From Lota lota (lineage: Eukaryota > Chordata > Actinopteri > Gadiformes > Lotidae), in contig JACYXH010000812.1 in NCBI GenBank assembly GCA_026745465.1, positions 5,173,454 to 5,237,453 of the forward strand: DNA of 64,000 nt. The letters are read 5' to 3'. Both the position numbers and the translations under genes were made by a program. Of this stretch, positions 13,188-25,763 are shown one piece after another; the stretch's first letter is position 1; the number at the start of each line of letters is the position of its first letter. The notes below the pieces were generated by a model, which did not search any database, was not told the origin of the DNA, and was given only the letters and a program-made list of their open reading frames with translations.

Positions 13188-16100
13188 TCGATATATGTCC
13201 ATCGATATGGGTCCATACTGTAGCACCTAAGAACTCTGCTTGCCCCTAAACTTCTAAACATAAAAAGAAACATGTACTTCTTATCCTTTACAAAAGAAAT
13301 TCTAAATTGATGGTCAACAACGACTAGACCCTAGACCAAATTTCAAACAAAATAATGAAACAAGCCATTGATTTGTGGACAGCTATTTAGTGTTGCGTTC
13401 TGTGTTTAGCTTTGTTGCGGGTGTTTGTACAAAGATATAGATAGGTCTACATATTAAAACATCTCTATGGCCACTTCATAGCGACCCCAACCTGTTGAAA
13501 TGGATGTTAAACAGAATGGCCTAGGTGGCAGGTGCTAGGAGGTTGGTGGTAGGCCTAGGTGGCTGGTGCTAGGTGGTTGGTGCTAGGTCCTGGGTGGTTG
13601 GTTCAAGGTGGTTGTGCTGTGTGGCTGGTGCTAGGTGGTTGTGCTAGGGGTTGGTGCTAGGTGGTTGTGCTAGGGGGTTGTTGCTAGGTGGTTGGTGCTA
13701 GTTGGTTGGTGCTAGGTGGTTGTGTTAGGGGGTCGGTGCTAGGTGGTTGGTGCTAGGTAGTTGGTGCTAGGTGATTGTGCTAGGTGGTCGGTGCTAGGAG
13801 GTTGGCTGGTGCTAGGTGGTTGTGCTTGGGGTTGGTGCTAGGTGGTTGTGCTAGGGGTTGGTGCTAGGTGGTTGTGCAAGGGGTTGGTGCTAGGTGGTTG
13901 TGCTAGTGGTTGGTGCTAGGTGGTTGTGCTAGGGGTTGGTGCTAGGTGGTTGTGCTAGGTGGTCAGTGCTAGGTGGTCGGTGCTAGGTGGTCGGTGCTAG
14001 GTGCTAGGGGGTTGGTGCTAGGTGGTCGGTGCTAGGTGGTCGGTGCTAGGTGGTTGTGCTAGGGGGTCGTTGCTAGGTGGTTGGTGCTAGTTGGTTGGTG
14101 CTAGGTGGTTGTGTTAGGGGGTTGGTGCTAGGTGGTTGGTGCTAGGTGGTTGTGTTAGGGGGTTGGTGCTAGGTGGTCGGTGCTAGGTGGTCGGTGCTAG
14201 GTGGTTGGTGCTAGGTGGTCAGTGCTAGGTGGTCGGTGCTAGGTGGTCGGTGCTAGGTGCTAGGTGGTTGGTGCTAGGTGGTCGGTGCTAGGTGGTCGGT
14301 GCTAGGTGGTCGGTGCTAGGTGGTTGGTGCTAGGGGGTTGGTGCTAGGTGGTCGGTGCTAGGTGGTCGGTGATAGGGGGTTGGTGCTAGGTGGTCAGTGC
14401 TAGGTCCTAGGCGGTTAGTGCTTGGTGGTTGTCCTGGGAGGCTGGTGCTAGATCCCAGGTGGTTGGTGCTAGGTGGGGATTCTAGGTTGTCGGTTTCTAG
14501 GTCCTAGGTGGTTGGTGCTAGGTGGTTGGTGCTAGATCCCAGGTCATTGTTACTAGGTGGTGTTACTAGGGGGTCGGTCCTATGTCGTTGGTGCTAGGTC
14601 CCAGGTGATTGGTGCTAGGCCTAGGTGGTTGGTGCTAAGCCTAGGTGGTTGTGCTAGGTGGTTGTGCTAGGTGGCTGTTGCTTGGTGGTTCTCATAGGTG
14701 GTTGTGCTAGGTGACCGGTGCTAAGTGGTTGGGGCTAGGTGGTTTGTGCTAAGTGATTGGTGCTAGTTGGTTTGTGCTCCACAGCATAGGGGAGGTATCA
14801 TGCCCAATGCTGGGGAAAGCTGCTCATTGTTTAAAACGGGCAGCCAACTCATCTGAATTTGCTTCACCCAATGATCATTGCGGGTAGCGTAGCTCCGCTA
14901 TTTAATTTGTTTCTGCTTTGCATAGACGACCGTTGGTATGAGCGCCCTATTTTCCATGTGTTTACTGTTGTCCCTTGTTGGCGCAGTAGGCTAAAGGTAG
15001 GCCAGGGGATTAAAGAAAATGGCCCACTTTGAGTAGTAAGACGAACAGAATATAAAAACTGGGAGCATTCATGTACGATAAAAAATTGCCGTGGTGTTAG
15101 GCACGACAAAATGAAGCTGGGAATTACAAAAACCTTGTGTGTTAAAATTTATGAAATTGGTTGACCGTGATGGCAACTCACCCAACTACTTTTTAAGCCA
15201 GCATAGCCCACCCTTTCACACTTTCCCATTTCATTGCAGCCCCAACAGGTTAGAGCCACAGGAATTGGCTGAGTTCCTAGGGGGGCTGTATTGGATATCA
15301 AGCCAAGCTAGGCTATGTGGCGATGTACTGGCGACAATGTAGTGGTGACACCCACAACACTAGTAATGCCCACCACTGATGACATGCACAGACACACCAG
15401 ACAAAGCTATGTTGTTCCCTTTGGTTTAGCTAGGCCTGGGAACATGGAGACAGCCCTCCCAATGGCCCTGAACTGTCCAACACACACACACACACACATA
15501 CACATACACTACCATTTTTTACTTTATATTCCTGCAATGGCTCATCAAATAAGCCTGCTTGAGAGAGGAGAATGAGAAACATCCCATGGGTGATGTAAAG
15601 TGACACTGTACTAAACAATACTGGTCACGTGACAACTTCAGAGGTGATTGTTATGGTGGGCCTATGGATTGGGCCAGGAGGGAAACCTTACGATGCGAGT
15701 CAACTGGCCTTTGAGAACCAGGATTTCTCATGACTACTCAGCATGCACTTCTTTAAACTTTAAAAACCATTAAAACAAACCTCTTCGATTCATGTTCCAC
15801 AAATGAATAGTTGAAAAGATCCAATACACACTCAACCCTATACCTTTTCAAAATAATGTGATAAAATGATGTCAAACTCACAAACAATGTATCTTCAAAA
15901 TAATCAAGGTACTTTCCCTTATGGATAACTATTGATAATACACACATTCTCCCAAAATACAGCCATTTTAGCCTTGCATAATATTGAGTAAGTATCTCTG
16001 TATAGTACAGTAAATATGAGAAGCACATCTAAATAATAGGTAGCAACATGCTAATAATCGTTTCCCTTTGTGTCTATGCGTTGATTTGTCCTGCCGTATT

Positions 16101-18432
16101 TTGCAGAAGCTGCCATTCTTGTTTTAAAACAAGGAAGAGTTTTGAAATTATGTAAAATATTATTTCCCTATCCGGCTATCACGTGACCTAGAGCTATCAG
16201 GTGGTAGAACACTGAAAATAATCACTTTTTTCTGATAACATTAAAATCCCAATGTCTGTCCCAGCTACAAAGAACTATAAGCATTCAAAATGGTGGCAGA
16301 TCGAAATAAAGTTGCTATTATGTGGATGTTATTATCAGTTATTATCAGTTTTCTCTTATGAAACCCCGTTCTTATGAATCCTTGATGTATACCAAAAATC
16401 TTTCTTGAAAATAAAATAAGCTCCTTTTTCCTAAATTAAAAGCTAGAATATAATGCGGATCCAGGAGACACACATTGCAATCTCTCTAGAAAACAATACA
16501 AATATATATCCTGACCCCTTATTCTGTCCATCAGTCTCATTTACTATTTCTTGCTCTCTCTCTCACACACACACACACAAGACACAAATATATGACACAC
16601 ACACAAGACACGCATGTGACACAACATGATTGAAACCTTACCTGTGAATAGTCAAAGTCGGAGAGAGGAGCTATGCTTTTGATGTATTCGATTCTGAATT
16701 GGTCCTCTGGATTAGCTAGCGGGACCGGGGGTATCAAAGTGCTCATCGCTGACACTATCGTCTTCGGATCACAAGTTGGAAGTAAGAAGAAAACATAACA
16801 TGCCTTTAGTACACAATAAACACAGGACAACTATTCACTAACATTTTTAGTTTACATTTAAAACACACACAGAATTAAATATTTACAAAAACAGGAAAGC
16901 ACCGATACAGATCAAACTTACCACTATGGCATCCTTAACGTTTTTTCGTATATCTTGTATTTTCAGTTTCTTTTCTCTGTGTGGGGACACAGTACAGGTG
17001 TAAGGGGACTATTAATCAGTCAATGTCCACAACAAACTAATGGTTGCTGGCGGTAGTCAGATAAAAGCTGCTTGAATATCCCCTAAAATAGGGATAGGAA
17101 TTGTTGTAGGGCCAGACAGTAAAATATTCATACAATTACAGCAATGTGACATGTAGGCATGTTCAAAATAGACCATTGGTCAGATAAATGCCATTGATAG
17201 GCCTTGCAGCAAAACAAACCATCAATAGGGCTATTGAATCCGACCTATCACCCTTTAACATGAAACTGAGAAACAATGAATCGGACATTTGTCTGTACTC
17301 AAACGTTATGTCTTTCAGATGTAGTCTGTTGATCCAAAAAGGAGGAAATGGGAAGAACATAGCTTATATGAACTGAACACTGCGCCCAACAGGCGCTGCA
17401 GTGCCCGAGGAAAATCCATTCAGCCTATATTACAGCCTCGACAGTCTCACTCATTAATACACAGACACAAAACATTAATCGAGATTATTTTTGTACAATA
17501 CATAGCCTATTTTATGCGAGGCTATTGAATAACACTCACTCTGCGTTGAAGCCGTTGACGTGTAGAATCCTCATCTGCTTCACAATGGTGCTTTTTCCGG
17601 ACTCACCCGCACCTTGGACATAAACCCAATACACGAGCATGTTACCAAAACACGAATGCAGACATCCTGGCAAGCGTCAAAAAATGTTTTCGAATTGAAT
17701 GTAATTGTATGCTCGGCTTCGTTTCCATCAATATCCACCCCCTGACATATTGCAAGCGCTGTCAAACGGGTACGTGTTCAGCAACAGAAAGGCATTGAGA
17801 GACATTGACACAAACCATAAATTAAAGCCTTACCCAATAATAACAGCCTATGTGTAGCTTTATATGCTTGTCTTTCTTTTTGTAACTGTTTTTCTATTTT
17901 TTTATTTGCCTCTCGTTGTGCCTTTTCGTCGATGCGTTGATCTTCAGTCTTGCTGTTGCCCAAACAACCCATCTTCCGTCTCTTAACCCTTCCTCGTTAA
18001 AAGAAAATATGGAAATACCTCGGATGGTATATTAAAAAAGCAATACGTATATTGTAAATCTTGGCGAGGCTTCTCGGTCGGAGGGAGGAATACGTTCCCC
18101 GTTACAATTCCGCTTTAGCCGCAACGAGCTGGAGCTTCGGCATCCGAGTCATCTAAACGATATTCTGGATTTTCAAACCTAAAAAAACGATGTTTAAAAA
18201 AATAATGGCAAACATGCAAAGGAAGAGGGGGTTTCGATTTCTGGAATCCAGTCAACTGCTCCTATCTTGTTCCTCCCCTCTTCTCACAGTATTTTCTATC
18301 TAAATTTCTATCAGTATTTCTGTCTCTTTAACTCAGCACTGCCTCTCTCTGTGACACCAGGAAGTAACCGTGAACCAAGGGAGAGAAACGAAAAATCGAC
18401 GTTAAAATTGAACAATCACAATCAGATAGGCC

Positions 18433-18465
<33 letters not shown>

Positions 18466-19639
18466 GTATATATATATATATATGTATATATATGTATATG
18501 TATGTATATATATATATAAATACACACACACATATATATATATATATAGGCTGATATAATTTTAGAACTTGGATTGGAAAGGTAGAGCCATTAAAAAAAA
18601 CATTAGTAGGCCTACAGGAGTCCTCCACTAGCCAGCTATCAAACGAATCGACAAGGGGTGGAAAGTGTCCGCCTCTACAGACTAGTTTCAGAGGGCTGGG
18701 TCTGATGTCGTCCAACATGAAGGCAGTCAGCGAGATGGCCCTGACCTAAACTCTCAATTGTTTACCGAGTCAACTGCACTCTGTCTACATACTAAAGTTT
18801 ATCTATATTCCTGACTCCATGTCTTGATACACAACAAACACGCCGCACATGACATAATTTGTATGGTTAGGTTGTCTACTTACATTAGAACATAGGCCTT
18901 CTATAGGAATATAGGCCTGAAGTCAAACAAGCTTATATTTATTATACTACTTTTGTCTTAATTTATGTTTACTCTGCTATAGTCTACTATTGTGTAAATG
19001 TTAGGATAACTATGGCCCTGTTTAGTCTATAAAGTTGACAATGTTATACATATAATGTAATCAAGAATTGCTAATGTGAAATTAAAGCAGGATTGTACAG
19101 TATACTACAGTAACAATTTAATATTGCTTTATGCGTATATCATCAAAGCACTATCTGGCCTTAGGAAAGATAATAGCTATTGCTATTATCTGCTTGAAAT
19201 GAAATATAACCATATGTTTGTTTGTTGCAGTTCTTTGGGATACCCAAGGAAATAACCAATTACGATGCATATACTTAGTTGATAAACACTGAAGAGCACT
19301 GGATGAGGTAGCATCAGATTCTGTTCAGATAACACATCCTATGCATTACTCTATAATACCATTTTGTGTTAGCAAAATACTTCGACTTATAGGTCTTAGT
19401 TAAAGTTGCTCAAGGCCTATGACTTATTGCTTACAAGATAATACAATCTTAGCATGTGTATCTTGCTTGCTACACATAGTTAATTAGCCACTAAACCGTT
19501 AGATCGACATAGAAAATAGAAAATGTTGTAGCCTACTAAAAGGATTAAATGTTATTCATAGATATGTCTATATATACACACACATTACACACACACTATC
19601 CACTTCTGTGGTAAAGCAGTCTATGCACACACATACATA

Positions 19640-19702
<63 letters not shown>

Positions 19703-21574
19703 CCATACACCCATACACACACACAAATGAAAAATTAAAATAGAATATAGCATAGTAGAAACAACTATGCTAGGTTTCCAATCTTTTTCAAAGGAGGCTG
19801 TAAATATAAACATAGAGCTAAGTTCTTATGTTGTCATCTCATATTAGCCTATATCGATTGAGTAAATACATGCATAAGATGTGTACCATTTCCATGCTAT
19901 AAGATGCAAAAAATCGATCTCTGACTGTTGTGATGTTTAGAATAACATAGTATTCTTCGTCTGTTTATTATGTACTGTTTGGACAGATGTAAAGTATATG
20001 TTTTAATGAAAGGCCTTTTTGTATGTGTGTTTTAGTCTGTCTGCTGGACACAGATCTCAGTTTACTTATTAAATCTTGGTGTTAGATTTACATAAGATGA
20101 TGCAGTGTTCTTTGTATTGTTTCATACTGTCTGTATTATCCATTTCTTATGTTTGAAATGGTCCCTAAGTCTTTTTTCTTTATTATTAAAAGCTGCAATC
20201 AAAGGTCACTATGTACTTCGGCTGAAGTACATGAATGGGCGTTATATCTCATTGACCACTAACTAACATAGGTATACAAATGTAGGCTACAAGACAGCTA
20301 TCAATGCTTATGGTGCCAGATGTAGAAACAAACACGCTGCTATGGGCAACATTATGCAAATACCATGCAAATGCTTGGTTCATGCAGTGAAATGAGTGGA
20401 ACAAAGTAGCTCTGCATGCAAATAAAAAACCGGGACTCTCACTTCATCTGTTGGGTGTTAAAATCTCAACCTCCACCCCCTCCTCCTCGACACCCCTGTC
20501 TCCCCACCGTAGAATACAAGGTCATGACAAGCAACTGGCCCACAGTGCTCTCTAGTGTTCAAATATAGAATAACATTTGTGTTTTTTCTTTTTGCTAGTT
20601 GCTACAAGGGCTACCAACATTTTCAAAATAAACCCCTCCCCCACTCCCTGGGAATTGACCGTTTTTAGTCAGTTTGTAAAGCCTTGGGATTTAAATGTCC
20701 ATACCCTCTATCTTTGTTTTAATTTAGCCTTTTTTTTATAACCGCAGATGTCCTAACACAACATTCGCCTCCCTTTGATCCATAAAGTTCATGTTATCTT
20801 ATCTTTGAAAAATGGATGACTCCCTTTTTATAGGCTACTCACTTATATCTTAGTTATTCATTGAAATTGACCCGATAAATGTACACTCCTCAGTGTGCTG
20901 AAGTAATCATTAGACTCATCTATTTATATCGCATACTGCAATCCCCAAATATATGTAAACGTAGTTCATGCGGAATAACAACCAGAAAATGCATATGCAT
21001 AGTAGGCCTACATGTGGAATAACAACAAGAAAGTCTTAATGTAATATGTAAAAACATAATTCAAGCGACTAAGATTAGCTCACATATTTGTTGTGGTTTT
21101 TGTTCCAACAGTTCAAGGAAAAGGATGATAACATTTTCTCTTCCCCTCAGATGAAAGGCCTCAGCTTAACCTCTACCACGTACAATGACTATTGAACGCT
21201 GCCTGCAATAAGGCTTTGATTTCCAATTGGGGTTACTCAGCCCAAGAATGTGCTATATACATGTGATGTACTTGTATACAGCCACAATGTTGTTGTTTTT
21301 ATTATTTGACCATCAAAAGATATATGTGGACCACTCAGAACTGTGATTAAATGTCCTGCTGTATGAAGCTACAAGTCCCACTGTTTGCTTTCCAATCTCC
21401 AAACTGCCACCAAGACAATGGGGCCTATTTCCAAGTGAATAGTGGCCCACACTCTTTAAATACTTCACATTGTGATGCTACAGAAAACCTTAATATTAAT
21501 ATATTCATGTCTGAGAGATGGGGTCCTTGATAAGCCATAGTGTAAATTATGCATTCAGCAATTGCGTGTCTGTG

Positions 21575-21617
<43 letters not shown>

Positions 21618-23345
21618 CAAAGCTTTATAAGTTGATAGCAGTATCAGGACAAATCACTAGGGTGGGCACTGCTATAGATGCCATAAAATATTACAATTCA
21701 TCCTTCAATCACGCCTGTTGATCATTAGTGCAACTGGGAACTCAATGGCGCCAGTGGCAAAGTACAGAGCGATGGTCAATGATAAAACACGTCCAAAGGG
21801 AAGCAAAGTTCACCTGTGTGAGACATTCTTGCATTTATAAGCTGGGGATGGACGAGCCTGCAGGGGCCCATGCGTGGTTGTGTTGTGGTGCGGGGAGATA
21901 TATCAATAAGCTGTTCTTTCAACACTGAGGTCATCCCATTCAAGAATTCCTGAAACTGTGACAACAACACTGCGATGACGCAATGTGACATGTCCACCTT
22001 CTCTCCTTTTTCTATGTGTTTCAATCCAGTGTCAGAGCCTGTTGCCTGTGCTCATTAAAGACAGAGAGAGGGGGGGAGGGGGGTGATAGGAGAAAGATAT
22101 GGAACTGCCAGTCAAGTGTCGTTTAGGAACGCTGTTCCAGATGCTAATCACCACCTCCTGTGAATTTGAACGCAAGCTGTTCGTTAGTCTTCTGTTCCTG
22201 TACTTTGTTGGAACATAACTCTGGTCTTGACACCCATCTCTGTATTCAGCAGATATACAGGTAGCATATTGTTATGCTAGTTAGCCACTTGTTGCTGTTG
22301 TATTAACATGTGTATTTCGATGATATGAAGTTTATCGAAACAAATAACAAATAAATTAAATAAAAACATCAACATACGATGATACATTTAAGTGGCAAAA
22401 AGAATATATGGCGATACGGGTGGAATCTCAATCTAACTCGTGCAGAAAAGATATGGCAGCGCAGTTAAGTTATACTTCCTTATTCCTATCATTATTCAAC
22501 CAAACACCAGTGGCAAATACAAACAGATAAAGTGACCCAGATTAGCCATAGCCTAGGTCGCCTTGAAATGTAACACTATTTGGAAGGTGTCCACTTTCAG
22601 AGGAACTAAAACCAACCACAGTCCTCCTGGCTGCAATCAGAGTCCTAGTGGACACCTGTAAAGGTATAAAGTCTTGCAGGTCCCTTAAGGAGACCAAATG
22701 AGGCCCTCTGTGGCACTCTGGGGAGACTACAAACTGTACCTGTTTACTTCAAAATAAACATGATTAGGAACAAAAGACGAACAAGTAGCCCATTCCAAAT
22801 GACAGATTATAACATGACATATAACATATGTATAAACAGTGTATTTTATGAATACCAAAACAATGAAGCTTCTTCTGCTTAAGATTAGCCCTCCGAGGGT
22901 AGTTTGAAAGTTGTACAGTCGATGCTACTTAGAACTGGAGTTATGGGTTTACACAGGAATTCAACTGAATAGCCCCTTTTGATATCATGTTCTGACAAGG
23001 TAGGCTTCTCACTCACTGTTTAACATTTCATAGAAGAGCAGTTGACTAGTACTAGCAACAAGAAGCTGTTTATCTCTTGATGACAGCCTGCTTTTCTTAT
23101 TATGTTGTGATTCAAACACAATAACAAATGTGTCGATGTAACAATAGCATAACCAAAATGATTATTGAAGAATTGAAGAACACACAACTAAGTATGGACA
23201 TTTGTCAAACATGGCATTTTAGAAAACATTAGGGCACAGTAGGAGTAGGACTCAGAGGTCCACCCTGACACCTACTGTTGTCTGGTAAATATGATTTATC
23301 CATCAATGATAAGTCGTGTTATTAGATAGGATTATCAGTGTGTGG

Positions 23346-23406
<61 letters not shown>

Positions 23407-24151
23407 TATATATAGTGGGTATTTACTAGAATAATTAAATGTTTTAGCTTTAAAACTGCAACAGGACAACAGGCCCAGCTGTGTGTGGGTTTATGTCCAT
23501 CTTCGTCATTTGTCACTGAAAACCGCAGGGGGTAGTCCTCAGAGCCAAGCTAAAAACAAAGTAAAAGGCCTCCACAAAGCACTGGCATAATTTCTGACTG
23601 TCTACGTTCGGTGTCTAATAATAGGCTATAACACATCCATAACACAACACAGATGGGCACAACCTACCGAGTAATAGCAGTCGATGCGTCTGTTTATACT
23701 CCCGTTTCAGCTCCTTGAGCACCCTGTCAATGCTCTTACTGACTTTCTTCGCCTCCTTCTCGGCCTCCTTTTCCTCCACGACAAATTTGTCCCAATTCTT
23801 TTGCTTTTGGGTGCTTGTCTTCTGCAGCAACGGTAAACGTCGACTACGGTCCTTTCCCGATCCCTTTCCCGCTCCTCCACCACCCCCGTTTTGTATGAGC
23901 ACCCCATCAGTGGCAACGTCTCCACGGCGGAGCTCCCCGGCCGGGAGCTTAGCGGTGTCCCCTTGGCGTACTTTGCCTCCACCGCGAAGCGACGATGTCT
24001 CACCACATCCCCCTGTGTCCTCTCCACGGGCTCCCCCGGCGCGCGGAGGTGCAACGGTGTCTGGAGGCTGATCCGAGTCCGAGGTGGCGTTGGAAATAGA
24101 CCCGCTTAGGTCCCCAAAGAGCCGGGGACGCAAACTGTAGCACAGCCCCAT
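9787..24151 (-). CDS. gnal: gnal, G protein alpha subunit G-olf, 5' half with two alternative first exons
   Basis: Alpha subunit of the olfactory/striatal heterotrimeric Gs-type protein that couples receptors to adenylyl cyclase at the plasma membrane. Five shared or alternative coding steps are present on the minus strand: long first exon 23668-24151 or short first exon 17834-17972, then 17540-17612, 16922-16976, 16642-16761 and 9787-9884. Phases join throughout. Exon 2 gives the P-loop GAGESGKST. The long exon starts MGLCYSLRP and the short one MGCLGNS, the two starts known for vertebrate GNAL, which separates it from gnas. About 162 residues of the short form (family length about 380) are encoded here; switch regions and the receptor-contacting C terminus lie off the left edge. 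Introns are large (6.8 kb for intron 4). Confidence 0.93.
12034..12116. repeat. GTGAGA hexanucleotide repeat
   Basis: Imperfect tandem array built from GAGAGT and GAGTGA variants, preceded by a short CA run. Confidence 0.88.
13142..13197. repeat. (AT)n microsatellite with GT interruptions
   Basis: AT-rich dinucleotide tract with an ATATCGATAT motif near the end. Confidence 0.88.
13510..14785. repeat. Minisatellite, about 1.3 kb of 13-14-bp units
   Basis: Tandem array of TGGTTGGTGCTAGG (14 bp) mixed with TGGTTGTGCTAGG (13 bp) and TGGTCGGTGCTAGG variants, roughly ninety units. The ends are degenerate (CCTAGGTGGCTGG near the left; GTTTGTGCTCC at the right). Blocks around 13956-14052 and 14212-14311 are near-identical in variant order, so a higher-order duplication about 256 bp apart is superimposed. 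Every unit carries CTAG and paired GG steps on the plus strand. Confidence 0.96.
16642..16761 (-). CDS. gnal: gnal exon 4
   Basis: A 120-nt, phase 0-0 exon giving [20 protein letters not shown] and continuing to SDFDYSQ. It belongs to the alpha-helical domain that covers the bound nucleotide. The acceptor reads CCGAAG and the donor GTAAGG on the minus strand. Confidence 0.94.
16922..16976 (-). CDS. gnal: gnal exon 3
   Basis: A 55-nt exon encoding [18 protein letters not shown], the start of the helical domain after the linker from the GTPase core. It joins exon 2 after a split Glu codon and exon 4 in phase 0. Confidence 0.92.
17540..17612 (-). CDS. gnal: gnal exon 2 (P-loop)
   Basis: Encodes [20 protein letters not shown] and NGFNA, holding the G1/P-loop with the Lys and Ser that bind GTP phosphates and Mg2+. 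It begins by completing a split Gly codon, in the same phase as both alternative first exons, so either can splice to it. Confidence 0.95.
17834..17972 (-). CDS. gnal: gnal short-form first exon
   Basis: The exon gives 46 residues from [12 protein letters not shown] to THRLLLL plus the first base of a Gly codon, followed by donor GTAAGG. Gly2 and Cys3 after the initiator Met are the expected N-terminal palmitoylation context of Gs-class subunits, and the Glu/Lys/Gln-rich helix that follows contacts G beta-gamma. It lies only 221 bp upstream of exon 2, so its promoter must be just above 17972, near 17973-18250. No clear TATA box was seen. Confidence 0.95.
18432..18548. repeat. (TA/TGTA)n microsatellite
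   Basis: TATA-rich tract with regular TATG interruptions and a short CA segment near 18522-18532. Confidence 0.92.
19640..19697. repeat. (AC)n microsatellite
   Basis: AC tract flanked by ACATACAC variants out to about 19726. Confidence 0.94.
21579..21616. repeat. (TG)n microsatellite
   Basis: Perfect TG run. Confidence 0.94.
23346..23402. repeat. (TA)n microsatellite
   Basis: Perfect TA run, about 265 bp from the long gnal first exon, followed by TAGTTATATATATAG. Confidence 0.94.
23668..24151 (-). CDS. gnal: gnal long-form (XL G-olf) first exon
   Basis: This 484-nt exon encodes 161 residues starting [17 protein letters not shown] and ending THRLLLL with a split Gly codon. The start matches the mammalian long isoform. 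The middle is a low-complexity Gly/Ser/Pro/Arg stretch (residues about 25-110) that is diverged and longer than I recall for mammals; from about 120 an acidic-basic helix ([11 protein letters not shown]) leads into the conserved QTHRLLLLG. It is 5.7 kb upstream of the short first exon and implies a second promoter above 24152. Confidence 0.93.
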
Positions 24152-25511
24152 GTTGAAACCAATATATGTCTGTCAATTGGACTTTTCATAAATTAAAAGA
24201 TCAAAAACCACGTCAAATCAGCAGTCCTAACGCGCCATCGTTACATCGGAGCTCCAGCGATGTGATCTAAATTCGAATTTAATCCGAAAAAGTGAATGAA
24301 TTATGCTCCGACATTTGCTATATGTCATTTTGCATTTTCACCCGTCAGCCTACGCTTCGTAGATAGAGGATCACCTGATCCCGCTTAGTGGACACTGCGG
24401 GTCCACCTTACCGTAAGTAACCAAAAGTACAACCTAGGAGAAAAAACGCAGCATAGAATCTGCAAATGGTCAACATTCAACTGCACAGTTGTTAGATGAA
24501 GTGCATAACACACGTCACATTACTACAGTATGGCCATTTCGAGAATGCTGGTCATGATTTTCATTCCACACATTTCTTGACTGCATATGAGGAAAATTCT
24601 GTCTGTCCGAGATGGTACATGGAATGCAGACATGAGTCTTGACTTCCCTTATTTTTGCCATTTTCTTGTTGGCCTAAAACACGTTTTTATCCTGCCAATT
24701 CACGTTGCTGTAATGTTATTTTCAAAGTCTATGTCTTGCCATAATGTTATATGCCTATGTTATTCTTGCTGCGTGTAGTGTGGCAACATTTATTTGGTAG
24801 GGAAGATCTTTTGATACGTTAAAATCAAGGCTCAAATCAACTTTATGTAAATTGTAGTACAAATCGTGCACTGTAGATAGATTTGTTTGTTGATAAAACA
24901 TATATTATACATTTGCATCTACAGTTGACAGCCAAACAAATTGAAATGTTTTATTTTGTTTTTATTCGTTTGTCTGTCTAATTGGTCTTTGGTGCGTGGG
25001 TTTTGTAGCACAAATAAACAGGCCTAAATACCAGAACATAATTTGCAGGATTGTAAATCGAACACTAGATGGCGCTACTATGGAACGGATGTGCTCAACT
25101 AAAGCCAGCAAAATACAGGATGCTGCAATGCTGCCAAGCCAGTCTATTAATAGCAACTCTTGAAGCAAGGCCCTCATCACTTTATTTGTAAACAGTTTTT
25201 CATAGGCCTATGTATACGATGTCGTTACATCTTTTCTACACAAAAAGTTTATATTTGAAAACAGTGGTTGATTCCATGCAAGCTTGACCTAAAATAAAAG
25301 TATTTTTGTAATATAATTAAATAGTTCATACCTCACAGATCGTATGGTTAATATTTACTTTAACGTTATATCCGTAAAATCTCTCAAGGATGGATATTGC
25401 TACAGGGGGTTATAAAGGTATTAAAGACTGGTTGGCCTCACTTACATACAGAAGATGACAGCACAGAATGTAATTATCATAATTGGTACTAATTGGTACT
25501 GTATATATATC

Positions 25512-25513
<2 letters not shown>

Positions 25514-25585
<72 letters not shown>
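25514..25585. repeat. (AC)n microsatellite
   Basis: Near-perfect AC run of about 72 bp. Confidence 0.96.
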
Positions 25586-25590
<5 letters not shown>

Positions 25591-25763
25591 ATAATAATAC
25601 TGTAAAATGAAAAGGAAATTATTTTCTGGTGAAGTACTAACTGGTGAAGGTAAGAGGTTGTGTTGGTAACCCAACACAAGAATACCATACAACACATACA
25701 CCTTTTTGTTTTCGACATTGCACTACGTACTAGGTCTTCGTTTGATTGGCAGTGTATTTTCAG

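Larger units (their letters stand above)
9885..16641 (-). other. gnal intron 4
   Basis: A 6.8-kb intron with no further exon recognised. It contains a G run (9991-10004), a GTGAGA-type repeat (12034-12116), an AT/GT tract (13142-13197) and the large minisatellite at about 13510-14785. The rest is AT-rich unique DNA in which I see nothing supportable. Confidence 0.7.
17973..23667 (-). other. gnal interval between the two first exons
   Basis: 5.7 kb of AT-rich DNA separating the alternative first exons. The 3' part of it on the gnal strand (about 17973-18250) must contain the short-form promoter. Four microsatellites are present. Nothing else coding was recognised. Confidence 0.75.

Noticed and set aside
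13510..14785. CRISPR-like repeat array
   Set aside because: Units are contiguous 13-14-mers without unique spacers, in a eukaryotic intron; it is a minisatellite.
23715..24071. Plus-strand open frame opposite the long gnal exon
   Set aside because: It is a shadow of the GC-rich gnal exon on the other strand.
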